Shown: positions 34,798 to 43,372, counted from the stretch's first letter. The stretch: 64,000 nucleotides of DNA from CAZEAB01 sp964552945 (GCA_964552945.1 CAZKIP010000007.1:4059-68058); one strand, 5' to 3'. The notes: generated by a model not told the origin, from the sequence alone. Program-made: numbers and translations.

Positions 34798-35523
34798 ATG
34801 GACCCCTTCAAAAGTGAATTGTTCAAAGATTTAGAAAAATTAAATTACACAATTAATGAGTCAAAGGTATATCTTACCCTCATTAATCTAGGCCCTTCCT
34901 TAGCTGGAAAGATTGCCAAAGAAGCAAGATTAGATAGATCTAGCACATATAATGCTTTGAAATCTTTGATAGAGAGAGGAATAGTATCGACAGTTTTTGA
35001 AAATAAAAGAACCATTTATGTTCCTGAAAAACCAAAAAAGATTGTTGATTATTACAAAGAGAAGGAAGAAATTGCAAAAAGAATCATCCCTAACTTAGAA
35101 AAACAATTTGAGTTCTCACAAAAAAAAACTAATGTAAAGTTATATCGTGGATTTAAAGGTATGAAAACTATTTTTCAAGACATTTTAGATACGGGAAAGC
35201 CGTATGTAGTTATGGGTTCTGAAGGACATTTTAGTAAATTAATGCCTTATTATGCACCAATGTTTAGAAAGAAAAAGGAAATGAAAAAAATAAAAAATAA
35301 AATATTAGTCAGAGAAGGCAGAGATAAAAAATCTAGAAAATTCGCTGAATATAGAAAAGTTCCCAGCGATGTTGAATCCCCATCAACCATTGATATTTAT
35401 GGGGATAAAGTAGCCATATTTATTTGGGAAGACGAACCAAGAACCATTGTTATCGAGAATAAAGATGTAGCTAGAACCTTAGAAAATTATTTTTTATTTA
35501 TGTGGAAACATGCGAAAAAATAA
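34798..35523 (+). CDS. TrmB-family transcriptional regulator
   Basis: 241 residues. The N-terminal winged helix (about 10-70: LNYTINESKVYLTLINLG, IAKEARLDRSSTYNALKSL, ERGIVSTVFENKRTIYVP) is a TrmB-type DNA-binding domain; a coiled linker and a phospholipase-D-like effector domain (KLYRGFKGMKTIFQDILD, VVMGSEGHFSKLMPYY) follow. TrmB proteins regulate sugar and other metabolic genes in archaea; the ligand is unknown. A TATA box (GTTTAAATAA, 34764-34775) lies about 27-30 bp before the ATG, leaderless. The dUTPase gene follows after 57 bp. Confidence 0.88.
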   Translation: MDPFKSELFKDLEKLNYTINESKVYLTLINLGPSLAGKIAKEARLDRSSTYNALKSLIERGIVSTVFENKRTIYVPEKPKKIVDYYKEKEEIAKRIIPNLEKQFEFSQKKTNVKLYRGFKGMKTIFQDILDTGKPYVVMGSEGHFSKLMPYYAPMFRKKKEMKKIKNKILVREGRDKKSRKFAEYRKVPSDVESPSTIDIYGDKVAIFIWEDEPRTIVIENKDVARTLENYFLFMWKHAKK

Positions 35524-35579
35524 TGTTACTTATCTTCTTAAACAACAATTCTTAAATAGAAGAGATTTCTCTTAAAAGT

Positions 35580-36005
35580 ATGACAATTAAAATAAAAAAA
35601 TTAAATCAAGAAGCTACTCTTCCAAGATACGCCAAAGAACATGACGCGGGAATGGACCTCTTCTCGAATGAAACCCTCTCTTTACAACCCAATGAAAGAA
35701 AGTTAATTTCTACAGGGATTTCAATGGCTATACCAAAAGGCTACGTTGGTTTAATCTGGGACAAATCAGGCTTAGCAAGTAAGCATGGCTTAAAAACAAT
35801 GGCAGGAGTCATCGATTCAGGTTATAGGGGAGAAATTAAAATTTTAGTACATAACCTTTCAAATAAACCTTACACCATTGAATCAGGAAATAAAGTTGCC
35901 CAGATGCTCATTCAACCAGTAGAACAAAAACAACTTCTTGAAGTATCCGAGTTAGATGAAACTAACAGGGGAGAAGGTGGATTTGGAAGTACTGGACTAA
36001 TTTAA
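35580..36005 (+). CDS. dut: dUTPase
   Basis: 141 residues, trimeric dUTPase length. It hydrolyses dUTP to dUMP and PPi, keeping uracil out of DNA and supplying dTMP synthesis. Conserved motifs in order: AGMDLFS (motif 1), KSGLASKHGL (motif 2), GVIDSGYRGEIKILVHN (motif 3), AQMLIQP (motif 4) and RGEGGFGSTG at the C-terminus (motif 5). It lies after TrmB and overlaps the next, opposite-strand gene by 4 bp at the 3' end. Confidence 0.92.
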   Translation: MTIKIKKLNQEATLPRYAKEHDAGMDLFSNETLSLQPNERKLISTGISMAIPKGYVGLIWDKSGLASKHGLKTMAGVIDSGYRGEIKILVHNLSNKPYTIESGNKVAQMLIQPVEQKQLLEVSELDETNRGEGGFGSTGLI

Positions 36006-36328
36006 AGTTGATAAATTGCTTTCAAAAGACTTTCTAAAGAGGTTTTCATTTCCTCACCATCTTCGCTAGAAAAAGCCTCCCTTACTCCATCAACTTCTTC
36101 TTGATACATCTCTTGATCTTCCAATCTTTCAGACATCATTTCAACATAGGAGAGAATTAATTCAGGAGGATTATCTCTTACAACCCAATCAACGCAATCG
36201 GGAATCATTCTTTGGCTATAGAACGCATCCAAACTAATCAAATCAACTCCCACAAAAGCTTTATAGAGAACGTGGTCTGCTTTTCGGTCGTACCATTCCA
36301 AACTATCTACAGGATCTAACTCGGTCAT
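36002..36328 (-). CDS. Acidic hypothetical protein (108 aa)
   Basis: No family recognised. It is acidic and helical (LEWYDRKADHVLYKAF, SYVEMMSERLEDQEMYQEEV, SSEDGEEMKTSLESLL) with no signal peptide or Cys cluster of note. It is tail to tail with dut (4-bp overlap) and 31 bp after the AMP phosphorylase start side is not reached; the two minus-strand genes are separate. Real by length, composition and tidy placement. Confidence 0.55.
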   Translation of the reverse strand: MTELDPVDSLEWYDRKADHVLYKAFVGVDLISLDAFYSQRMIPDCVDWVVRDNPPELILSYVEMMSERLEDQEMYQEEVDGVREAFSSEDGEEMKTSLESLLKAIYQL

Positions 36329-36359
36329 AATCTCTCAATAAGAAGATTCTTTTTAAAAC

Positions 36360-37832
36360 TTACTTGATTAAATAACCCTTATCCTTTCTTAGAAACTCTA
36401 CCGCTAAATCTAATTTAGATCTACTTTCAGAATAAACAGTATACAAAAGGCCACCTTTTTTAATATTGTCTCCAACTTTAACATTTAAGTAAAGTCCTGA
36501 ACCTTTATTTTTTGGAGCGCCCGCAATTCTAGCAATTTTTACAATTGTTTTGTTGTCGATAAAAACAACTTTTCCACTCTTACCACTTTTTACTTTCAAA
36601 TGATGTTCTCCCAACTCTATCTTCTTAGCTTTTCCTTGCAATTTAATAATCTGATTCATCTTTTTCAGAGCTTTCCCACTCTCTAAAAGTTCAAGAGCAA
36701 CTTTCTTTCCATTACGGTATCTTCCAGTCATCTCCAAAAGAATTCCAGCCATTTCAACCGCTTTCTTCTTCAAATCTTGCGGAGCAGTAGGATCATCACG
36801 AAGCACATGCATAACGTCCTGGGCTTCCAACAAAGGACCTATGCCATTTCCAATTGGTTGTGTCCCATCTGTAACTATTACTTTAACACTCATACCCAAT
36901 TTTTTCCCCAATGATTCAAATTTTTTCTTCAAACTTTTTGCTTCCTTTTTATTTTTGACTTTAACTTCTGGACCCATAGGAATATCAATAAGAACATGAT
37001 TTGCAGTAACTGAAAATTTCTTAGCCATTACTGAAGCAAGAAGTTGTCCTTCTGCATCGATTGAAAGCGGATGTTCTACCTCAATTATTTTATCATCTGC
37101 GGGAGCCAGGTTCATTGAACCACCATGAACTATGCAAGCCCCAGAAGTTCTAACAATCTTCTTAATTTTTTTCTCAGAAAGTTCTACTTTAGCTAGACAT
37201 TCCATCGTATCTGCGGTACCAGCAGGAGAAGTTATTGCTCTTGAACTTGTTTTTGGGATGGTTAATCCAGCTGCTGCAATTATTGGAATCACCACCATGG
37301 TTGTTCTATTTCCAGGAACACCACCAATACAATGTTTGTCTAAAGTAATTCCTTTAAATTTAATTCTTCTCCCTGTGTTAACCATTGCTTTGGTCATGTT
37401 AACTACTTCTTCACTTGACCACCCATGTGTAAAACCGGCAGCTACAAAATAAGTCATTTCGATAGCAGTTAACCTGTCATTGGTAATATCATCAATAATA
37501 TGAAATAATTCGTGATAATTCAGCTCTTTTCCGTATAATTTAGCTCTTATATGAGCTACAGATTTCGGTTTACCTGTAAATTTAACACTTACAAAATCTT
37601 TCTGTTTTACTTTTAAAACATCTAGAACTTCTTCAAATAATCCAATTTGTCCTTCGGGAACTGCTTTATCACTCTCAGAAATATCTAAGATGCAGGTTAT
37701 GTTCTTTTTACCATCTCTTACTAAAATTCTATCTCCTGAATGAAGGTCCAATTTCTCTGCATCTATATGATTTAGTATAACTACCATTATGCCTCCGGTA
37801 GCTATATCCATATCTTTAACACGGAACTTCAT
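36360..37832 (-). CDS. deoA: AMP phosphorylase
   Basis: 490 residues, a member of the thymidine/AMP phosphorylase family with the ~80-residue N-terminal extension of archaeal AMP phosphorylases. It splits AMP (also CMP, UMP) with phosphate to the base and ribose-1,5-bisphosphate. Motifs: DKHCIGGVPGNRTTMVVIPI, the phosphate site TSSRAITSPAGTADTME and the later SVMAKKFSVTANHVLID. The adenine it makes could be recycled by the APRT half of the 17431 fusion. In other archaea the sugar goes on to R15P isomerase and type III RuBisCO, which are not in this window. A strong AAGGAGGG site lies before the ATG, inside an upstream ORF. Confidence 0.93.
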   Translation of the reverse strand: MKFRVKDMDIATGGIMVVILNHIDAEKLDLHSGDRILVRDGKKNITCILDISESDKAVPEGQIGLFEEVLDVLKVKQKDFVSVKFTGKPKSVAHIRAKLYGKELNYHELFHIIDDITNDRLTAIEMTYFVAAGFTHGWSSEEVVNMTKAMVNTGRRIKFKGITLDKHCIGGVPGNRTTMVVIPIIAAAGLTIPKTSSRAITSPAGTADTMECLAKVELSEKKIKKIVRTSGACIVHGGSMNLAPADDKIIEVEHPLSIDAEGQLLASVMAKKFSVTANHVLIDIPMGPEVKVKNKKEAKSLKKKFESLGKKLGMSVKVIVTDGTQPIGNGIGPLLEAQDVMHVLRDDPTAPQDLKKKAVEMAGILLEMTGRYRNGKKVALELLESGKALKKMNQIIKLQGKAKKIELGEHHLKVKSGKSGKVVFIDNKTIVKIARIAGAPKNKGSGLYLNVKVGDNIKKGGLLYTVYSESRSKLDLAVEFLRKDKGYLIK

Positions 37833-37900
37833 AATTTACCCTCCTTAGTGTGAAAGGTCCAACAAACTAGTTTGCTTGTGTCTTTAACTTTGAATTTCAT
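37829..37900 (-). CDS. Short upstream ORF copying the AMP phosphorylase start
   Basis: 23 residues: MKFKVKDTSKLVCWTFHTKE plus GKL. The first seven residues, MKFKVKD, match the AMP phosphorylase start MKFRVKD. Its TGA overlaps the AMP phosphorylase ATG (ATGA), so translation can be coupled. A TATA box (TTTATATAA, 37939-37947) lies about 43 bp before it. It may be a regulatory leader peptide or the remains of a 5' duplication. Confidence 0.5.
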   Translation of the reverse strand: MKFKVKDTSKLVCWTFHTKEGKL

Positions 37901-38024
37901 TCAGGGCCTCTTTTTTGACTTAAATAAAATAAATGCAGTTTATATAACTTACTTTAGTTAATTGTTACTTTAAAGTAGTTAAATATAACAACATTTATAT
38001 AAAAAGGACCTTTTTTATCTAAAA

Positions 38025-38474
38025 ATGAAAAAATACAACTTAAATGTGGGAAAATTGATTCCAGAAATGGCTAAATCCGCTTTTAAAAAGTACGCGGTTC
38101 CACTTTTTGCTTCATTAGCAACTATTGGATGTGGAGATCTTAACGAGGCTTACAATGGAGAATTTATGAAAGTTGAGCTTAATAGTAAAGGAACAAAGGG
38201 AAAAGTTGTTTTATATGAAAATTCTGGTATTACTGGTAGACAGGAAAAGTTCTTTTTTAGATTATCTTCAGCTCCTTCAGAAATCAGTGCTATTGATTCA
38301 AACCAAGTTCGTTTAACAAAATATTGCGATGACAAAGGGCTTGCAGCAATAGAAACTTGTTATGATAATCGTAAAAATATTGTAGATAAAGAGAGATTAT
38401 TATCAAAACAAGAAGAATTTAAAGGGAAATTATCTGATATTATTAACAATACCGTTGAGCAATTACGTGAATAA
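38025..38474 (+). CDS. Predicted lipoprotein (149 aa)
   Basis: No family recognised. The N-terminal segment has a hydrophobic run ending ATIGC (about residue 36), a lipobox-like site, after a longer-than-usual basic lead (KSAFKKYAVPLFASL). A beta domain follows (GKVVLYENSGITGRQEKFFF), with two further Cys and a helical C-terminus (EFKGKLSDIINNTVEQL). A TATA box (ACATTTATATAA, 37988-38000) lies about 28 bp before the ATG. Divergent from AMP phosphorylase. Confidence 0.6.
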   Translation: MKKYNLNVGKLIPEMAKSAFKKYAVPLFASLATIGCGDLNEAYNGEFMKVELNSKGTKGKVVLYENSGITGRQEKFFFRLSSAPSEISAIDSNQVRLTKYCDDKGLAAIETCYDNRKNIVDKERLLSKQEEFKGKLSDIINNTVEQLRE

Positions 38475-38579
38475 AAAATTCAAAATTCCTTATTTTTTAC
38501 ATTTTTTCTATAAACAAGCTAATAAACACCATATTCTTAGAAATGTTTTTAAAGGGGCAGTAATCTTACCTAATCTGGC

Positions 38580-38673
38580 GGGCCTATGGTCTAGTGGCTA
38601 TGACAGTGCCCTTACACGGCATTGATCCCCGGTTCGAGATTTATTTCAAACGAAATTCCGGGTGGGCCCACCA
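38580..38673 (+). tRNA. tRNA-Val (anticodon TAC) with probable intron in the T-loop
   Basis: Acceptor stem GGGCCTA (38580-38586) pairs with TGGGCCC (38663-38669), discriminator A and encoded CCA (38671-38673). D arm has GTC...GAC, anticodon arm GTGCC-CTTACAC-GGCAT gives anticodon TAC (Val). T stem is CCCGG (38628-38632) / CCGGG (38658-38662), but the loop is 25 nt, not 7. Removing 18 nt (38639-38656, or shifted one base) leaves the classic GGTTCGAGTCC and a mature 76-nt tRNA. A TATA box (TTTTTAAAGG, 38546-38555) lies about 29 bp upstream. Confidence 0.85.
38639..38656 (+). other. Probable 18-nt tRNA intron (T-loop, position 59/60)
   Basis: The 18 nt can form a hairpin (ATTTC-AAAC-GAAAT, with four A/T bases before it) between T-loop bases. 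Its excision restores both the T-loop length and its consensus. Archaea splice such non-canonical introns with a tRNA endonuclease that recognises a bulge-helix-bulge; a fully standard motif is not obvious here, so a relaxed one would be needed. Confidence 0.6.
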
Positions 38674-38686
38674 TTTTTACATCAAA

Positions 38687-38929
38687 ATGAACGCAACAAT
38701 TCTAACAAAACTTAAACCAACCGATTTAATCCCTTTTTATGGTTGGCACGATTACAATAGAAGAACCAGTAGTATCGAAGACAACTTATTTGACGTGGAA
38801 AAAACGTCAGGAACAGACTATCTTGATTCAATGCGAAGACTCCAAGAAAATCGCTTAATAACTAAAGCAGTTACCTTAGCCCCAATTATTGGAGCTGCAG
38901 CATACTTTATTACTAAATATACTGTTTAA
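38687..38929 (+). CDS. Small protein with C-terminal membrane segment (80 aa)
   Basis: No family recognised. The start ATG at 38687 lies 14 bp after the tRNA CCA end; a longer frame runs back into the tRNA and is not credible as protein. The end has a hydrophobic stretch (AVTLAPIIGAAAYFITKYTV), a possible tail anchor. It may be co-transcribed with the tRNA. ScpA follows after 47 bp. Confidence 0.5.
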   Translation: MNATILTKLKPTDLIPFYGWHDYNRRTSSIEDNLFDVEKTSGTDYLDSMRRLQENRLITKAVTLAPIIGAAAYFITKYTV

Positions 38930-38976
38930 CCTCCTCGCTTAAAAACCTTTAAATACCCTTAACATTTCTTTTCAAG

Positions 38977-39723
38977 ATGCAGCAAAAAATATATGACTTG
39001 CTTCTAAACGAAGAAGAAATCTCTTGGAGGACAATTATCTACGATTTAGTTAAATCTGAACAGATGAATCCATGGGATATTAACATAACCCTTCTAACTC
39101 AAAAATATATTGAAACTATTAGAAAAATGCAGGAACATGACCTCAAAATTTCAGGGAAAATTGTCTTAGCAGCAGCGGTACTATTGAAAATAAAATCATC
39201 CCATCTTGTAAACAACGATTTCAGTAAATTTGACTCGCTCCTTACTCAACATGATGATTTAGAGGATATTGAAGAAGAATTATATGACCAAATAGAAGGA
39301 AGAGGCAATAGAAGCAAAGAACAATACACTTTAATTCATCGTAATCCTCAACCAAGAAACAGGAAAGTTTCAGTGAATGATCTTGTAGAAGCCCTTCAGA
39401 GAGCTATGACCAGTAAAAAGAGAATTTTGGCTAAAATTAAGCCTGTAAAATTCAATTTTCCAAAAAATAAAGTTGATATCATGGAAGTAATCAAAGATGT
39501 TCTTCACAAAATCCAATATTATACAAAAAAAGATGATAAAAAAGAGATAGTTTTTGACCGCTTACTTCCAATGAAAGCTGGTAGGCAGGAAAAAGTTTAC
39601 ACCTTTATACCTCTTTTACATCTTGAAAATCAGCAAAAATTGACCATGCGTCAAAAAACTCCTTTTTCTGATATTAACATATCTTTAAACAATAAAAGAG
39701 CTAAGAAAGGAAATTCTACATAA
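38977..39723 (+). CDS. scpA: Segregation and condensation protein A (ScpA, kleisin)
   Basis: 248 residues. ScpA bridges the SMC heads in chromosome condensation. The start MQQKIYDLLLNEEEISWRTI, MNPWDINITLLTQKYIE and LAAAVLLKIKSSHLV are typical of the N-terminal domain that binds SMC; the C-terminal winged helix is less clear, with the region LLPMKAGRQEKVYTFIPLLH near the end. SMC and ScpB are not in the window. LonB follows by 44 bp. Confidence 0.88.
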   Translation: MQQKIYDLLLNEEEISWRTIIYDLVKSEQMNPWDINITLLTQKYIETIRKMQEHDLKISGKIVLAAAVLLKIKSSHLVNNDFSKFDSLLTQHDDLEDIEEELYDQIEGRGNRSKEQYTLIHRNPQPRNRKVSVNDLVEALQRAMTSKKRILAKIKPVKFNFPKNKVDIMEVIKDVLHKIQYYTKKDDKKEIVFDRLLPMKAGRQEKVYTFIPLLHLENQQKLTMRQKTPFSDINISLNNKRAKKGNST

Positions 39724-39767
39724 CTTTTTTAAAAAAGAAGCCGAATTTAGAGGTTATTAAGTTTTAA

Positions 39768-41624
39768 ATGAAATCTACTAAAAATATTAAGGTACCTTCC
39801 AAGATTGTTGAGCAAGTTATTGGTCAAGAAGAAGCAGTAAATATTATCAAAAAAGCTGCTCTTCAAAGAAGGCACGTTCTTCTAATTGGAGAGCCAGGTA
39901 CAGGAAAAAGTATGCTTGGATTAGCCTTGGCAGAACTTCTTCCAAAATCAGAATTAAGAGACATTTTATCCTTTCCAAACCCTAACGATGAGAATAATCC
40001 TTTCATTAAAACCATCCCTGCAGGAGAAGGAAGAGACGAAGTTAAAAAAAATCAACTTGATGGCAAACAAGCCTTAAAAAACAACAATTTTCTTCTTTTC
40101 ATTGTCGCAATTGTAGCATTAATTGCACCTTGGTGGGTTAGAAGTTATTACAATTCAGATTTAATGTTTGCCGCCTTTTTTCTTGGTGGAATGATGTTTT
40201 TAGCCGCATTTGCCATTATGATGAGTATGGGGCAAAGAATGTTCAAAGGTAACCAAAACGTCTTTCCAAAGGTAATTGTTGACAATTTTGGGAAAAAACA
40301 AGCTCCTTTCTTTGATGCTACCGGTGCACATGCTGGTGCCCTATTAGGAGACGTATTACACGACCCTTTTCAATCAGGAGGTTTGGGAACTCCTGCTAAC
40401 CAAAGAGTTGTTGCTGGAATGATACATAAAGCTCATTTAGGAGTGCTATTTATCGATGAAATTGCTACTTTAGCGCCAAGAACTCAACAAGAACTACTTT
40501 CTGCCTTGCAAGAAAAAAAGTTCCCTATAACTGGTCAATCTGAAAGGTCTGCGGGAGCCATGGTTAGAACTGAAGCGGTACCTTGCGACTTTGTTTTGGT
40601 AGCCGCAGGTAACCTAGAAACAATAAAAAATATGCATCCTGCTCTTCGTTCTAGGATAAGAGGGTATGGTTATGAAGTTTATATGAACGAGACAATGATA
40701 GATAACAAAACAAATAGGTTGAAAATTGCTCGTTTTGTTGCTCAAGAAGTTAAAAGAGAAGCTGGAAAAATACCTCATTTTGATCTTACTGGAATAAAAG
40801 CAATCATTGAAGAAGCCAGAAGAAAAGCTAACAGAAAAAGTCACTTAACATTACATCTTCGTAGTTTAGGAGGGCTAGTAAGAGCCGCGGGAGATTTAGC
40901 CAAAGAAAAAAATTCAAAAACAGTATCAAAATTGCATGTTAAAGAAGCTAGAAAATTAGCTCGTCCTCTAGAGCAACAAATTGCAGACAAACACATTGAT
41001 CGAAAGAAAGAATATGAAGTAATTGTTACTTCAGGAAAAAAGATTGGTAGAGTTAATGGTTTAGCTGTTATTGGTAGTGGTTCTGCCCATTCAGGAATCT
41101 TACTTCCAATTGAATCTGAAGTTACTATGGGAGGAAAGACCTCTGAGATTATTGCTACAGGTAAATTGGGAGAAATTGCCAAGGAAGCGGTTAAAAACGT
41201 ATCCGCAATCATCATGAAATATTTTGGAGAAGACATAAAAGAAACCAGGGACATTTTCGTGCAATTTCTTCAAACTTATGAAGGAGTTGAAGGTGATTCT
41301 GCATCTATTGCGGTAGCTACTTCAATCATATCTGCTTTGAAAAACATTCCTGTAAAACAAGAAGTAGCCATGACAGGTTCATTATCTGTTCGAGGCGAAG
41401 TTCTTCCAGTTGGCGGAGTTTCTTCTAAGGTAGAAGCAGCAATCGATACTGGAATAAAAACAATTATTGTTCCAAAATCAAATTTGCGAGATATAGTAAT
41501 TGGAAAAGAGAAGTTAGAAAAGGTTAAACTCGTACCTGTAGAAACCATTGAAGAAGTTCTAGAACAAGCTTTAGATTGGAATGGTAAAAAGGGGATAAAA
41601 AACAAAATTTTTGGTAAAATATGA
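39768..41624 (+). CDS. lon: Archaeal Lon protease (LonB)
   Basis: 618 residues. An ATP-dependent, membrane-bound protease for damaged or membrane proteins. Walker A GEPGTGKS (41-48), then two membrane helices inserted in the AAA module (about 105-155: FLLFIVAIVALIAPWW, FFLGGMMFLAAFAIMM), Walker B VLFIDEIATL, and the C-terminal Ser-Lys protease domain with GDSASIA (Ser about 511) and the PVGGVSSKVEAA Lys (about 554). A GAGG site precedes the ATG. Its TGA overlaps the next small gene (ATGA). Confidence 0.95.
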   Translation: MKSTKNIKVPSKIVEQVIGQEEAVNIIKKAALQRRHVLLIGEPGTGKSMLGLALAELLPKSELRDILSFPNPNDENNPFIKTIPAGEGRDEVKKNQLDGKQALKNNNFLLFIVAIVALIAPWWVRSYYNSDLMFAAFFLGGMMFLAAFAIMMSMGQRMFKGNQNVFPKVIVDNFGKKQAPFFDATGAHAGALLGDVLHDPFQSGGLGTPANQRVVAGMIHKAHLGVLFIDEIATLAPRTQQELLSALQEKKFPITGQSERSAGAMVRTEAVPCDFVLVAAGNLETIKNMHPALRSRIRGYGYEVYMNETMIDNKTNRLKIARFVAQEVKREAGKIPHFDLTGIKAIIEEARRKANRKSHLTLHLRSLGGLVRAAGDLAKEKNSKTVSKLHVKEARKLARPLEQQIADKHIDRKKEYEVIVTSGKKIGRVNGLAVIGSGSAHSGILLPIESEVTMGGKTSEIIATGKLGEIAKEAVKNVSAIIMKYFGEDIKETRDIFVQFLQTYEGVEGDSASIAVATSIISALKNIPVKQEVAMTGSLSVRGEVLPVGGVSSKVEAAIDTGIKTIIVPKSNLRDIVIGKEKLEKVKLVPVETIEEVLEQALDWNGKKGIKNKIFGKI

Positions 41625-41953
41625 AATTATATGATGAGTTAAAAATTCTAACCGGTTTAGGTCAACCAGATTTAGATTATGTTAAAGCCCAAAGAGTTAT
41701 TTCTCAACAAAGGATTGCAAGATTTGATGAAGAATTAGAGAGAGGAGTAAATAGTCAAAATTTTAGAGAAGACAATTTTGAAGAACGACAATTTCAACCA
41801 TATTTAGGTATTCCATTGTTTCCTCATCAATCAATATATACCTTTGACAGCGCTCAATTATTAGTTGATAGGGCCAAAAATCAAAGAAAAAAGGCAATTA
41901 AGAGATTAGAAAAATTAGACGGAATTGTAGACAGATTAACCCAAGATGCTTAG
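41621..41953 (+). CDS. Helical hypothetical protein coupled to LonB (110 aa)
   Basis: No family recognised. It is mostly helical (YVKAQRVISQQRIARFDEEL, RAKNQRKKAIKRLEKLDGIV) with a Phe/Pro-rich middle. The ATG overlaps the LonB stop by ATGA, so it is co-translated; it may be a partner or unrelated. Confidence 0.55.
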   Translation: MKLYDELKILTGLGQPDLDYVKAQRVISQQRIARFDEELERGVNSQNFREDNFEERQFQPYLGIPLFPHQSIYTFDSAQLLVDRAKNQRKKAIKRLEKLDGIVDRLTQDA

Positions 41954-41997
41954 AATTACCGTAATCTTTAAAAACCACCCCCTAATTTAATCATAAA

Positions 41998-42375
41998 ATG
42001 GCTAGATCACAAGAAAAATCAAACAGAAAAGCTTCTGGAGGGCGTTTACGCTCAGGAAGAACTAAAAGAAAGTACGAATTAGCTGGTTTTCCTGCTTTAA
42101 CAAAAATAAGCGAGAAAGTAATTGTTCGTTCCAAAAGAATTATTGGTGGAAACACTAAATTAAGAACCCTTTCTACAAATAACATTATTGTTTCTGATAA
42201 AAAAGGAAAAACTCAAAAAACTGAATTGGTAAATGTAGTTGAAAATCCTGCTAACCCACACCTAGTTAGACGTAATATTTTAACAAAAGGAGCAATTGTT
42301 GAAACAAAATTGGGTAAAGCAAAGATAACTTCCAGACCTGGTCAAGAAGGAACAATTAGCGGAACATTATTGTAA
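41998..42375 (+). CDS. rps8e: 30S ribosomal protein S8e
   Basis: 125 residues, the archaeal S8e length. The start (MARSQEKSNRKASGGRLRSG) and later GGNTKLRTLSTN, ENPANPHLVRRNILTKGAIV and the C-terminal TSRPGQEGTISGTL are diagnostic. S8e is found in archaea and eukaryotes, not bacteria. A TATA-like CTTTAAAAACC lies about 28 bp before the ATG. It is tail to tail with UMP kinase with no gap. Confidence 0.95.
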   Translation: MARSQEKSNRKASGGRLRSGRTKRKYELAGFPALTKISEKVIVRSKRIIGGNTKLRTLSTNNIIVSDKKGKTQKTELVNVVENPANPHLVRRNILTKGAIVETKLGKAKITSRPGQEGTISGTLL

Positions 42376-43053
42376 TTAAACAATCATCGTTCCCACAAAT
42401 TTTTTTCTTTCTAATACATTCTTAAGATTAGCTAGTTTACGTCCATTAACAATGGCTACTTTCATCCCATATTTCTGGGCCATTTTACTGGCAATAGGAT
42501 CAAAAGGAGCATGCATCCCTGACTTAAAATCATGACCAATTATTTCTAGATAGTCATCCCAGGAAATTTCTTTAATTTTTTTAGCATCCTTATATAATCG
42601 AGGATCTTTATCATAAACATAATCAGTATTGGTAGTGTTAATTACCAAATCAGCTTTGAATTGTTTTGCAAGAATTACTGTGTCTGTATCAGTTGAACAT
42701 CCTGGTTCATAACCTGCTCCCACAATAATTTTTTTATTAGTTTTTATTTTCTTATGGGGGTCATAAATAACTTTAGGATAAGCATGTTCTTTAAACACAA
42801 CTCTGACCAATTCAGCGTTAAGACGGGTAGCCATAATACCAATCCAATCTTTATCAAGATGGTTTGCTTTGTTAATTTTTTCTCCCGCTGCTTGGTAGAT
42901 TCTACAAGTCCTACCGCCACCACAAACAAGAACAAGTCTATCTCCTTTGTTTATGTATTCAACAAATGCTTTTTTTAATTTTTTCAAGAAAGGAACGTCT
43001 ATCTTATCTGGAACAATAATTGAACCGCCTAAAGAAATTACTGCTGTTTTCAT
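42376..43053 (-). CDS. pyrH: UMP kinase (archaeal type)
   Basis: 225 residues, amino-acid kinase fold, the archaeal UMP kinase length. It turns UMP and ATP to UDP. Motifs: VISLGGSIIVPD (N-terminal phosphate loop), LVCGGGRTCR, the GAGYEPGCSTDTDTVILA segment (nucleotide site) and NTTNTDYVYDKDP. No GTP-effector insertion of the bacterial type is evident. Works with dUTPase and the TK1-like kinase in pyrimidine supply. Confidence 0.92.
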   Translation of the reverse strand: MKTAVISLGGSIIVPDKIDVPFLKKLKKAFVEYINKGDRLVLVCGGGRTCRIYQAAGEKINKANHLDKDWIGIMATRLNAELVRVVFKEHAYPKVIYDPHKKIKTNKKIIVGAGYEPGCSTDTDTVILAKQFKADLVINTTNTDYVYDKDPRLYKDAKKIKEISWDDYLEIIGHDFKSGMHAPFDPIASKMAQKYGMKVAIVNGRKLANLKNVLERKKFVGTMIV

Positions 43054-43245
43054 AATTGAGAGAATATTTTAGTTTTTTTAAATGTTACTTTTTATTGTTT
43101 TTGTCCACTGCCAGACCCATTATATCTAAAAGATATACGCGAATTAGCTGGTTACTTATAAACCCACTCCCCACTGGTCAACCACGGCTAGACTATATAA
43201 ACCACCCCCACCATTAAGAATTTATAAAAAAAGAGGTGGAAAACA

Positions 43246-43371
43246 ATGGTCGATCTTTCAACAAAAACCATCAAAAATTTGTTTGAGCAACAGATAAAAA
43301 ATCTAACAATGGATACTGTAGTAAGGAAAGAAGATTTTTTTGACTACCAAATGAGTGGAGGATGGATGTAA
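43246..43371 (+). CDS. 41-residue mini-protein 1
   Basis: MVDLSTKTIKNLFEQQIKNL, then TMDTVVRKEDFFDYQMSGGW plus M. A strong GAGGTGG ribosome site (43232-43238) lies just before the ATG, and a TATA box (GACTATATAAACC, 43191-43203) lies upstream. Acidic, helical, no known family. Followed after one base by mini-protein 2. Confidence 0.5.
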   Translation: MVDLSTKTIKNLFEQQIKNLTMDTVVRKEDFFDYQMSGGWM

Positions 43372-43372
43372 A

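Noticed and set aside
36360..37832. Calling the gene thymidine phosphorylase
   Set aside because: The long N-terminal extension and archaeal context fit AMP phosphorylase; pyrimidine-nucleoside phosphorylases are shorter.
38594..38929. Frame beginning inside the tRNA gene with protein continuing downstream
   Set aside because: The first 31 codons are tRNA-Val sequence. The credible start is the ATG at 38687.
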